Assembly (NCBI GenBank): GCA_945866285.1
Contig: CAMBHC010000004.1
Coordinates: 1-21,052, forward strand
Direction of reading: 5' to 3'
Source: Candidatus Sulfopaludibacter sp. SbA3
Lineage (GTDB): Bacteria; Acidobacteriota; Vicinamibacteria; Vicinamibacterales; UBA2999
DNA length: 21,052 nucleotides
The position numbers were made by a program, and so were the translations under genes. Each line of letters starts with the position of its first letter. The stretch's first letter is position 1. The notes beneath the pieces were generated by a model. That model was not told the DNA's origin. It ran no database searches and saw only the letters and a list, made by a program, of their open reading frames with translations. Positions 7,284-14,075 of this stretch are shown here, in pieces.

Positions 7284-9631
7284 GACTGCCCCTCGAAGGG
7301 CCACACCGCGATCAGCCGGGTGCGCGCCAGTTGTGAATGCGGCCCACCCAGCGACTGCGCGCGGTGCGCCAGCGCGGCATCGAGCCTGGCAACAACCGCC
7401 TGTCGCGCACTCCCGTCGCGCCCGGCTCGCCGATCGAACAGCGACGCCTGGTGCAGTCGAGGCGGTGACACCAGGCGTTCGCGTGCTGTCTGAATCCGCG
7501 TCGTCACGGCGTCTCGCATGGGTTGCAGCGCCAGCCCGGCGGCAGTGGTCACGGCTGGGGGGTGAATCGCGGCGACAACATCCCGCCACGACTCGGCCGT
7601 CTTCACGTGGTCCAGCGTCATGAGGGACGCATGGACGCGGCGCGCCACGAGGCCGCCGCCGGCACTCAGTTGGGAGCACTCATGAACCGCCACCACCGGG
7701 CATCGGCCACGGCGATGCGGCTGGGCGAAGACCGGACGGTCCAGAATCACCGGCGCGAGCCGCCGCAACCGCCGCTGTTCAAGGACCCGTGCCAGTTCGG
7801 GGTTGACCTCCACTTGGTATCGACACGCGATGGCGGGTCTGTCAGCTGCCGGCAGCGCCACGTCATCGAAAAGCGCGCGGGCCATGTCCTCGTCTGTCGG
7901 CGGCGCGCACTCGCCGAGCGCGCGTTCGGCGCGATCGCGCCTGCCCTCGAGATGGCGCCACACGGCCTCTTCGACGGTGTCCTGCTGCAGCAGGTGCACG
8001 GCGTGCACGCGCCGGCGCTGACCGATGCGGTCGACGCGGCCCACCCGTTGCTCGAGCCGCAGCGGATTCCACGGCAACTCGAGGTCGACTACCAACCGGC
8101 AACGGTGATGGAGGTTCAGGCCTTCACCCGCCGTATCGGTGGCGACCAGCACGTCGATGTCACCTCGTTCGAATCGCCGCAACACGTCCTGCCTGGCTGG
8201 GGCAGGCACGCCGCCATGGATCGCGCCCAACCGGAACCGTGGCGAGAGCGCATCGACCGTGGCCTGCAGGGTGTCGCGATATTCGGTGAACACCACCGCC
8301 GGTTCGACGGCGCGAGTGAGCAGTCGCTGAAGGCGATGCAGTTTCGACGACTGTGCCGAGGCCCGCTGCGCGAGAGCGATGAGACCGTCCAGTTGGTGAA
8401 TCTCGGCCGCTTCGTCCAGCAATCCCGGACGCGCCAGCCACTCATCCAGTGCATCGTCATCGCCCTCGTCACAGTCGTCCCAGGGCAGGCTGCCCTGGAC
8501 GGGAGCCTGCGGCGCACCGCCGGTGAGCAGGGCCCGGCGGCGAGTCAACGTGCGGGCCACGGCGACGGCACTCGATGCCACCCGGCGCGCCAGCGTGATC
8601 GCCACCAGTTGCACGGCGTGATCCGAGCGGCCGCGCGCCTGCCAGATGGCGCGGGCGTACTTCGTCGTCGCCTGGAGCAGCGTGGTCTCGTCCGTGGTGG
8701 CTGAGACCCGCAACAGGCGACTGCGGCGATCGCACCGTAGGCCCACGTCCGTTCGCCCTCGACGAAAGACCACGAGCGGTTCGCCCAGCGAACCAATCCC
8801 TGTCAGGTAGTCGAACGCGGGTTGATCGCCTGAGTGCGGCGTGGCTGACACCAGGACCAGCCACGGCGCCCGGGACGCGAGCCGATTGGCCGCCTGGCCG
8901 CGGTCGCTGCCCGGCGTGAGGTGATGCGCCTCGTCTGCGATCACCAGGTCAAACGGCGCATCTTCCGCTGCCGCCAGGACTTCGGGGCGCTTGATCAGGT
9001 CGATCGATGCGATCACCACGGGATGAACGGTCCACGGGTTGATGCCGGCCGGCAGCTCACTGCTCGCCAGCGATGCGTGATCGAACACGGTGGCGACGAT
9101 GCCGAAGCGATGGCGTAGTTCGAGCGCCCAGGCTTCACGCAGTCCCGCAGGGCAGAGGACCAACGCCCGGTCGACCAGGCCGCGCATCCGCAGCTCGGCA
9201 AGGATCAGGCCGGCTTGAATCGTCTTCCCCAGGCCGACGGCGTCGGCGAGCAACACGCGCGTCGCGCCGCGCAGCACGGCCAAAGCGGGTTCCAACTGGT
9301 ACGCCATGAGATCCAGGGAGGCCTCAGCGGCGGTCCACAGACCCAGGGCCGGCTGCTCGTGGGCGGCGGCCGCCAACGCCGCCCGCAGGACCGTTCGGCG
9401 CTTTCGCCGTCGCGGCCGGTCGGCATGGGATGGTGTGATGCGGTCGAACGGCGTGATCACCTGGAAGCGGCGGCCGGTGTTGCCGGACCCTCGTCCCTCC
9501 AGCGTCAGGAGCGAGCAGTGGTCGAAGGACTCGGTTCGCGCGACCGTCCAGCACTCGTCGCGAACCACCACGATGGTGCCGGGTTGGAGGGGAATAGGTG
9601 CCAGGGGTGCCAGGGGTGCCAGGGGTGCCAT
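7280..9631 (-). CDS. SNF2-family DEAH helicase/translocase (DrmD- or RapA-like)
   Basis: A 783-residue superfamily 2 ATPase. Motifs in order: YQLEPA at 111-116, Walker A DAVGLGKT at 130-137, DEAH at 233-236, SATPH at 262-266, FTEYRDT at 448-454, ATDTAGEGLN at 497-506 and QRVGRVDRIGQ at 528-538. These are complete and typical of SNF2/RapA-type double-stranded DNA translocases with a following 200-residue C-terminal region. The stop overlaps the start of the methyltransferase by four bases, so the two genes form one unit. The N-terminus is odd: residues 1-13 (MAPLAPLAPLAPI) are encoded by the tandem TGGCACC repeat tract, and no Shine-Dalgarno sequence precedes the ATG. The conserved-looking part starts at PGTIVVVRDECW (residue 18 on), so the start could instead be one of two GTG codons at residues 21-22. 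The function is likely DNA translocation in a defence or modification complex. Confidence 0.88.
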   Translation of the reverse strand: MAPLAPLAPLAPIPLQPGTIVVVRDECWTVARTESFDHCSLLTLEGRGSGNTGRRFQVITPFDRITPSHADRPRRRKRRTVLRAALAAAAHEQPALGLWTAAEASLDLMAYQLEPALAVLRGATRVLLADAVGLGKTIQAGLILAELRMRGLVDRALVLCPAGLREAWALELRHRFGIVATVFDHASLASSELPAGINPWTVHPVVIASIDLIKRPEVLAAAEDAPFDLVIADEAHHLTPGSDRGQAANRLASRAPWLVLVSATPHSGDQPAFDYLTGIGSLGEPLVVFRRGRTDVGLRCDRRSRLLRVSATTDETTLLQATTKYARAIWQARGRSDHAVQLVAITLARRVASSAVAVARTLTRRRALLTGGAPQAPVQGSLPWDDCDEGDDDALDEWLARPGLLDEAAEIHQLDGLIALAQRASAQSSKLHRLQRLLTRAVEPAVVFTEYRDTLQATVDALSPRFRLGAIHGGVPAPARQDVLRRFERGDIDVLVATDTAGEGLNLHHRCRLVVDLELPWNPLRLEQRVGRVDRIGQRRRVHAVHLLQQDTVEEAVWRHLEGRRDRAERALGECAPPTDEDMARALFDDVALPAADRPAIACRYQVEVNPELARVLEQRRLRRLAPVILDRPVFAQPHRRGRCPVVAVHECSQLSAGGGLVARRVHASLMTLDHVKTAESWRDVVAAIHPPAVTTAAGLALQPMRDAVTTRIQTARERLVSPPRLHQASLFDRRAGRDGSARQAVVARLDAALAHRAQSLGGPHSQLARTRLIAVWPFEGQS

Positions 9632-9681
9632 AGGTGCCAGGGTGCCAGGGTGCCAGGGGTGCCAGAGTGCCAGGGTGCTGG
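9596..9681. repeat. tandem GGTGCCAGG-type repeat tract (TGGCACC family), copy 1
   Basis: Roughly eight to nine units of GGTGCCAGGG with 9-10 base spacing, one of them altered to GGTGCCATA. The tract fills the whole spacer between the stop of the four-helix-bundle gene and the helicase and runs into the helicase reading frame. There it supplies the ATG and an (Ala-Pro-Leu) repeat. In reverse complement it is nearly the same sequence as the tract at 10066-10117, including the unit containing TATGGCACCCCT. Confidence 0.85.
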
Positions 9682-9685
9682 AGGG

Positions 9686-9919
9686 CTACGGTAGCCGCGG
9701 GTCTGGCGTTGACTCCAGATACCGGATCAAGCCCGTGGCGGCCTTCAGCGCTCGGCGGGCCGCACGCTCGAGCGCCGGCAGTTCGTCGCGCGCGATGTAG
9801 CGTTTGTCCACGCCATCGATGAAGTGATTGAGGACTTCGACTTCGGACCCCTTGGCGATCCGAACGAAGCGGGCGAGTTGCCACGCCACCAATTCTCGGA
9901 TGTCTCGAACTCCGGCCAT
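9686..9919 (-). CDS. short four-helix-bundle protein (S23/IVP-like), apparently internally deleted
   Basis: A 77-residue protein. The beginning, DIRELVAWQLA, matches helix 1 of the four-helix-bundle family related to the 23S rRNA intervening-sequence protein (usually about 115-130 residues, with L-x-V-W-Q-x-A). The next residues, RFVRIAKGSEVEVLNHF, look like the family's third helix (I-A-x-G-S-x-x-E), and the rest (GVDKRYIARDEL, then a helix ending in IRYLES) resembles the last helix. The middle, with the usual R-x-A-x-S-I-P-x-N-I-A-E-G, is missing, so about 45-55 residues seem to be deleted in frame. It may be a shortened functional protein or a decaying gene. The family's role is unknown; members are often near mobile or variable loci. 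No good ribosome binding site is visible. It could be the first gene of the helicase operon, though a repeat tract separates them. Confidence 0.6.
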   Translation of the reverse strand: MAGVRDIRELVAWQLARFVRIAKGSEVEVLNHFIDGVDKRYIARDELPALERAARRALKAATGLIRYLESTPDPRLP

Positions 9920-9975
9920 GCCGGTCGCAGGTGCAACCTAGGGGCCGCGTCGGAATCGTCGGATTCTGGACAGTT

Positions 9976-10048
9976 CTCGAAAATCGATGGTTACGGTGCG
10001 GCAGTTCTTGCGACGGTCAGCATCGATTGATGCCGCAAAATTTTCGAG
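9976..10048. repeat. two-part inverted repeat in the spacer upstream of the four-helix-bundle gene
   Basis: The outer arms CTCGAAAAT (9976-9984) and ATTTTCGAG (10040-10048) are exact 9-base complements. Inner arms TGCGGCA (9997-10003) and TGCCGCA (10031-10037) are exact 7-base complements. A third pair, ATCGATG (9983-9989) and CATCGAT (10021-10027), competes for pairing. The arms are AT-richer than the surroundings. The whole lies inside the segment bounded by the two inverted TGGCACC tracts. It may be a transcript hairpin or the remains of a mobile-element end. Confidence 0.55.
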
Positions 10049-10065
10049 CGCGACGCCCCCCCCGA

Positions 10066-10117
10066 GCACCCTTGGCACCCCTGGCACCCTGGCACCTATG
10101 GCACCTATGGCACCCCT
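10066..10117. repeat. TGGCACC repeat tract, copy 2, inverted relative to copy 1
   Basis: Five to six units of TGGCACCC or TGGCACCTA on the plus strand, directly abutting the stop codon of the M14 peptidase gene. Its reverse complement matches the tract at 9596-9681 closely, with a shared stretch of over 20 bases, so the two form an inverted repeat around a 384-base segment carrying the four-helix-bundle gene. Just upstream is a run of eight C residues (10056-10063). Confidence 0.85.
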
Positions 10118-12692
10118 ATTTCGAAGTATGGAGCGCGTTGAAGAAGAGGCGGAATGTGGCGTGCGCCTGCGCGCGATGCTGCGTCCGGAAGCCAAACAGG
10201 ATCGCGCGACCCTGTCCGGCCTTGACCTCGACCATGGCTCCCTTGCCCGCGACCACGCGTTCGCCCTCGAGCCATCCGCTGAGCAGCACGCCGCTCTTCG
10301 CGTAACGGCCGATCACGCGCGCGGTCGGAGCATCGGCTGCGGCGCCTGCTTGCACCTCGAAGGCGCCATTGAACGCGCAGAACCCGGCGGTCTCGGGCGG
10401 CATGCCGTAGGTCAGCGGATCGGCCTCGAGTTCGAGTTTGATCACCGAGCCGGGGCAGAAGTACTCGTTGGCCGGCAGGCCTCGCGTGACGTCTTTCACC
10501 GGTGCGCCCAGCATGTTGATGGCCAGCTCGCTCGACGAATCGAGGGTCACCAGCGTGCCGCCACCGGTGACGAATTGCCTGAGCATGGCGACGCCCTCCG
10601 TGCCGAGGCCGCCGACGTACTCAGGCGGCATGGTCCCCGCCGGGTGTCCGGCGACCAGGCGATCGGCGCCCTGGTCGGGAATCACAATCGCATCGAAGCG
10701 CGCCCGCAGGCCGCCGCGACGAATAGCGGCATCAGTGATGTTCTCGAACGGAAACTCGTACTGTTCCAGCAGCCAGCGCGTCCACCCTTCGTCGGTGTTC
10801 TCGACCCAGGGCTTGTAGAGCGCGATCCGCGCGCTGCCGAGGGGGCGCGCATCCTGGGGCGGCCGCGCGGCCGACGCGGTGACGCGCAGCCCCAGGTCGC
10901 GCGCGACGCCCTCGATCGCGTCGCGCACGCCCTTGGCCTCGCTCACCACCAGCGCACCCGGCTGATACGTGTATCCCTCGATCGCCATCGCCGTCGTCAG
11001 CCACGAGACTTGCGCGCCGGCCTTGAGCAACCGGTTGATGGCGATGCTGGCGCCGTTGCCGCGGCCATCGACGATGTAGAACGCCGGTTTGCGCGCTTCC
11101 CCCCACACCCGAGCCGGGGCAATCGCGGCCTTGTCGAGGCGCGTCGTCGGTGGCGGCTCGAAGTACTGATCGATGCGATCGACCTTGACGTTCATTTGCA
11201 GCGGCAGCGTCCAGCCCGCGACATCGTAAGGCCGATCAATCGGCGTCCCGGGCGCACCGCGACGCACGGGGTACTGCTGGATCTCCAGCAGCGTCTTGGC
11301 GTACGCGCGAAACGGCTGTGCCATGAGGATGATGTCAGTGCCTTGCGGGTACACCGTGTCGGCGATGCGGAATGGTTCCACCGTGCGCCGCACTTCCACG
11401 GCGCCGTCGATCAGGAGTTGTTCGAGCTTGCGCGCCGCATGCGGATCAAACTGCCCGGGCGGCACGAGGTACGCGAACGGCCCGCCCTTGAGTCCGAGCT
11501 CCACCTGCCGCTTGCCCATGCGATAAAAGTTGCGCACCAGCTCTTCCCGGTAGCGTGCCGCCGCGCCGAGCATGCCGCGCGCCGCCGAGAGGTCGTAGTT
11601 CACGATGTCGCGCAGGTGCCACTCGCCGCCGGGCCAGGGGTTGGGAAACCTCGTCGTCGGTGAGTGATCGGGAAATCCCAGGCCACCCGTCAATTGATCC
11701 TTCGCCACTGTGATTGGCGTGGCGACGCGCACGCTGGCGGCTTCGGTGAGAATCGTCACCGTGTTGTGGCCGAGCGGCGCCGAATCCTCATAGCCGGGCC
11801 AGTAATAGTCGTAGAGCGCGTTCTGCACGACGCCCTGGCGGCCGTCTTCCTCAAGCGCCAGTGCCATGGCGTGGCCGAGCAGTCCGGCGGTACGCCAGAT
11901 TAGCGGGTCGTAGTTGGGATCGACGGGATCGGCGTTGGGCGGCACGAAAAACCGCGCGCCGCGCGGCCCCATCTGGTGCATGGCCAGGAACACCTGCGGA
12001 TGCCACCGGCGGTAGAAGAAATCCGCGAGCGTGCGGTTCTCGGCCATGTTCATCATGAAGGCGTCGCGGTTGATGTCATGGCCGACGTAGCGGTGGTACA
12101 GCCACGGCATGTTCGAGCCGTCAAACTCGGTGCCCTTCCACTTGCGGTACCAGTCAACCGTGAGGGCATGACCATCGGGGTTGAGCGATGGGAACAGGAT
12201 CAGTACCACGTCGCGCAACGAGCGCATGACTTCAGGATCCTGCGATGTCGCCAGCGTGTGGAGCAGCTCGGGCGCGGCCTGCGTCGCGCCGATCTCGGTG
12301 GCGTGGATGCTCATGCCGAGTGCCACGATCACAGGCTGCCGCGTGGCCAGCGCCATGGCCGCCGGTTCGTCGATGGTTCGCGGATCGGCCAGCCGCAAGG
12401 CGTTGGCGCGAATCTCTTCCAGGCGCGCGATGTTCTCCGGAGCCGACACGACCGCGGCGATTAGCCGCCGGCCTTCGGTCGAGGGGCCGGCGTCGACCAG
12501 CTCGACGCGATCAGACGCCGCGGCGACCGTCTCGAAATAACGCTGGAGCCCCGGCCAATCCGCCAGTTCGCCGTCGGCGCCCATCTTGAAGCCAAAGGCG
12601 GCTTCCGGTGACTGGATCGACGCGGGTGCCTGCGCGCCGAGCGCGACCGACAGCAGGAGTGAAGCGAGAAGAGCAAGCGACCGCGCACGCAT
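10116..12692 (-). CDS. secreted M14-family zinc carboxypeptidase
   Basis: An 858-residue exported peptidase. The chosen ATG at 12692 gives a textbook signal peptide (MRARS, hydrophobic core, cleavage near ALGAQA at residue 21). The longer open frame upstream is Arg/Pro-rich and overlaps another gene, so it is rejected. The M14 zinc site is visible: HATE (His130, Glu133) and the third ligand His239 in FLAMHQMG. NPDGH (171-175) and GHDINRD (204-210) are typical substrate-pocket motifs, and Glu317 in TILTEAAS is the likely catalytic acid. The catalytic domain fills about residues 40-400. The rest includes a region from about 560 to 780 resembling a class I glutamine-amidotransferase-like or ThuA-like fold (for example DAIVIPDQGAD and TGGGTLVTLDSSS). 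It is probably a periplasmic or extracellular peptide scavenger. No clear Shine-Dalgarno sequence is seen. Confidence 0.88.
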   Translation of the reverse strand: MRARSLALLASLLLSVALGAQAPASIQSPEAAFGFKMGADGELADWPGLQRYFETVAAASDRVELVDAGPSTEGRRLIAAVVSAPENIARLEEIRANALRLADPRTIDEPAAMALATRQPVIVALGMSIHATEIGATQAAPELLHTLATSQDPEVMRSLRDVVLILFPSLNPDGHALTVDWYRKWKGTEFDGSNMPWLYHRYVGHDINRDAFMMNMAENRTLADFFYRRWHPQVFLAMHQMGPRGARFFVPPNADPVDPNYDPLIWRTAGLLGHAMALALEEDGRQGVVQNALYDYYWPGYEDSAPLGHNTVTILTEAASVRVATPITVAKDQLTGGLGFPDHSPTTRFPNPWPGGEWHLRDIVNYDLSAARGMLGAAARYREELVRNFYRMGKRQVELGLKGGPFAYLVPPGQFDPHAARKLEQLLIDGAVEVRRTVEPFRIADTVYPQGTDIILMAQPFRAYAKTLLEIQQYPVRRGAPGTPIDRPYDVAGWTLPLQMNVKVDRIDQYFEPPPTTRLDKAAIAPARVWGEARKPAFYIVDGRGNGASIAINRLLKAGAQVSWLTTAMAIEGYTYQPGALVVSEAKGVRDAIEGVARDLGLRVTASAARPPQDARPLGSARIALYKPWVENTDEGWTRWLLEQYEFPFENITDAAIRRGGLRARFDAIVIPDQGADRLVAGHPAGTMPPEYVGGLGTEGVAMLRQFVTGGGTLVTLDSSSELAINMLGAPVKDVTRGLPANEYFCPGSVIKLELEADPLTYGMPPETAGFCAFNGAFEVQAGAAADAPTARVIGRYAKSGVLLSGWLEGERVVAGKGAMVEVKAGQGRAILFGFRTQHRAQAHATFRLFFNALHTSK

Positions 12693-12725
12693 GATGCGCG
12701 ATCTTATCCCGGCGCCCAAAGAGCA

Positions 12726-12747
12726 GGGGTGCCGCCTGCAGCACCCC
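12726..12747 (-). terminator. probable hairpin terminator after the 64-residue gene
   Basis: On the minus strand GGGGTGC and GCACCCC form a perfect 7-bp stem with an 8-base loop, followed by TGCTCTTT. It lies 28 bases after the stop of the 64-residue gene and 34 bases before the peptidase start. It would separate the two transcripts, or act as a weak attenuator, since the T tail is short. Confidence 0.45.
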
Positions 12748-12774
12748 GACGGAGGTTGAAAAATGACGGGCTGG

Positions 12775-12969
12775 TTACTTGGCGTCGCGCAGCGACGGCC
12801 GCTCGACCGAGACGGGAGTTTCGATGGCCTTTGGATGGTCGTCAACGGCCAGCGTGACGGGCCGGTCGAGCCGGGCAAACAACGCCGCGAGGCCGGCCTG
12901 CTGCGGGTCGTAGACGCCCCACTCATCCATTGCGGGACGCGCGGGTGATTGAGTCTTGGTAATGGCCAT
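12775..12969 (-). CDS. conserved-looking 64-residue protein of unknown function
   Basis: A 64-residue reading frame with an AAGGA Shine-Dalgarno sequence at proper distance from its ATG, which supports that it is translated. The central part, MDEWGVYDPQQAGLAALFARLDRP, has an aromatic and acidic motif followed by an amphipathic helix. It reads like a real short protein and not frame noise. The C-terminal 25 residues look unstructured. There is no signal peptide, transmembrane segment or cysteine pair. It is divergent from the CpaE-like ATPase, with 274 bases between them, and is followed by a hairpin. I do not know its role. A small adaptor or regulator of the neighbouring ATPase is only a guess. 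Confidence 0.55.
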   Translation of the reverse strand: MAITKTQSPARPAMDEWGVYDPQQAGLAALFARLDRPVTLAVDDHPKAIETPVSVERPSLRDAK

Positions 12970-13007
12970 GGTCCTTCTTTAGGGGGTGACTGCCCTCCAT
13001 GTAGCAA

Positions 13008-13040
13008 GGCATGTGCCGCCCTCCCATGGCGGCACATGCC
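13008..13040. promoter_or_regulatory. perfect 13-bp inverted repeat upstream of the 64-residue gene
   Basis: GGCATGTGCCGCC (13008-13020) and GGCGGCACATGCC (13028-13040) are exact reverse complements around a 7-base loop. The hairpin lies 39 bases upstream of the 64-residue gene on the minus strand and 200 bases upstream of the CpaE-like gene. There is no T run on either strand, so a terminator is less likely than a leader hairpin or a protein-binding site. Confidence 0.6.
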
Positions 13041-13064
13041 AAAGGGGAAACCATCGAAATGCTT

Positions 13065-13080
13065 GGGTTACTGGTGACCC
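13065..13080. promoter_or_regulatory. operator-like palindrome GGGTTAC-TG-GTGACCC
   Basis: This is a 16-base near-perfect palindrome (one mismatch in seven pairs, two-base spacer) in the divergent spacer, 25 bases from the larger hairpin. Its size and spacing suit a dimeric transcription factor. Nothing else links it to a regulator. Confidence 0.3.
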
Positions 13081-13243
13081 CTGCCTCCCGCCCCCTGAAC
13101 GTGGTCGGACGATGCAGCCACCATTCGCGTGGACGGACTTACAGTTATGCAAGCCGCCGCCGCCACGCCAACGAGCGCTATTCGAATCCTCATAGGGAGG
13201 GCGGCACTTCTCGTTCTGGCACACGGGTTGCGTCTACCGGGGC

Positions 13244-14044
13244 ATGGTCGTCAGCTACCTCGGCACCAAGGGCGGCACCGGTACCACCACGCTGGCCGTG
13301 AACGGCGCCGCAGACATCCGGCGCCTCACACGCAAGCCCACGGTGATCGTCGACCTCAAGACTGGCCCAGGCGACGTCTCGTTGTTTCTCGGCCTGCGGC
13401 CGCGGCACTCGGTCCTGGATGCGATCGACCACCTCTCGTGGATGGATCCCGGCGCCGTCTCGAAGTACGTCGTTCATCACGAGTGCGGCCTGCACGTGCT
13501 CGCGGCCGGCGACGAGTTTGGCCGGCCCGCCTCGCGCGATGTCGATGGCATTGAGCAAATGCTGCGTTGCCTGAACGCGCTCTACGACTTCGTGATTGTC
13601 GACATCGGCAGCACGCTGAGCACGTGTGGCGCGATGGCGCTGCAACTATCTGAAACGGTGATGCTCGTCGCCAACCCCGACGTGCCGTGTCTGCGCAACC
13701 TGCAGCGCCTGGTCGATGCGGTCAAGCTCACCGGGGTGGGCGGCGACCGCTTGAAGATCGTGCTCAATCGCGCGTCGGAGTTCGGCGTGCTGTCGACCGG
13801 GCAAATCGAGCGCGTGCTCGGGCTGAGCATCGACTACAGCGTCAACAGCGATTACCGGACGGTGGCCTCGGCGGTGAATTCGGGTGTGCCGGTCTCGGCG
13901 CTGCGCGGCTCAGCCGAGTTGCATCAGCAACTGGATGCCATTGCCCGCTCGCTGAGCGGCGTGCGCACTGGCCGCGGCCGGCGCGACGCCGGGGAGCACG
14001 CCGAAGACGAAGCGTCCGGGGTAGCCGCCCGGCATCAGCTCTAA
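13244..14044 (+). CDS. CpaE/TadZ-like MinD/ParA-family ATPase without receiver domain
   Basis: A 266-residue P-loop protein. The deviant Walker A motif is KGGTGTTT at residues 9-16. It keeps the signature lysine (Lys9) but has Thr where ParA/MinD carry the P-loop Lys. This is the atypical form of CpaE/TadZ proteins, which place type IV or Tad pilus machinery at a cell pole. Asp37 in VIVDLKTGPGD and VIVDIGS (117-123) match switch I and Walker B. Residues 240-266 are an Arg/Glu-rich tail. CpaE usually has an N-terminal receiver domain; here the ATPase starts at once, and an in-frame TAG 51 bases upstream of the ATG excludes a longer protein. No pilus genes are in the window, so the cargo is unknown. 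The ribosome binding site is weak. Confidence 0.8.
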   Translation: MVVSYLGTKGGTGTTTLAVNGAADIRRLTRKPTVIVDLKTGPGDVSLFLGLRPRHSVLDAIDHLSWMDPGAVSKYVVHHECGLHVLAAGDEFGRPASRDVDGIEQMLRCLNALYDFVIVDIGSTLSTCGAMALQLSETVMLVANPDVPCLRNLQRLVDAVKLTGVGGDRLKIVLNRASEFGVLSTGQIERVLGLSIDYSVNSDYRTVASAVNSGVPVSALRGSAELHQQLDAIARSLSGVRTGRGRRDAGEHAEDEASGVAARHQL

Positions 14045-14075
14045 CCAAGCCCCCAAGCCCCCAAGCCTCAAGCCT
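14044..14075. repeat. CAAGCCCC repeat tract, copy 1
   Basis: Four head-to-tail units of CCAAGCCCC or CCTCAAGCC, starting at the last base of the ATPase gene and running into the end of queF. The same repeat appears at 18089-18116. It lies between two convergent stop codons; with only one arm present no hairpin is formed here. Confidence 0.7.

Noticed and set aside
7284..7679. In-frame 132-codon extension of the methyltransferase upstream of its GTG
   Set aside because: It overlaps the helicase gene in another frame and translates to an Arg/Ala/Pro-rich string; the GTGA overlap with GAGGGG is a far better start.
9596..9681. CRISPR-like array
   Set aside because: Units are 9-10 bases with no unique spacers of 25-40 bases.
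3981..9919. A complete DISARM or BREX locus
   Set aside because: Only a helicase and a methylase are present; no DUF1998 protein, phospholipase-D protein, PglZ or BrxC-like gene is in the window.
9987..11663. Long plus-strand reading frame antisense to the peptidase (558 codons)
   Set aside because: High His/Arg/Ala content without any domain; typical mirror frame of a GC-rich gene.
12693..13037. 115-codon extension of the M14 peptidase
   Set aside because: It covers the 64-residue gene and a hairpin, is low complexity, and would bury the signal peptide.
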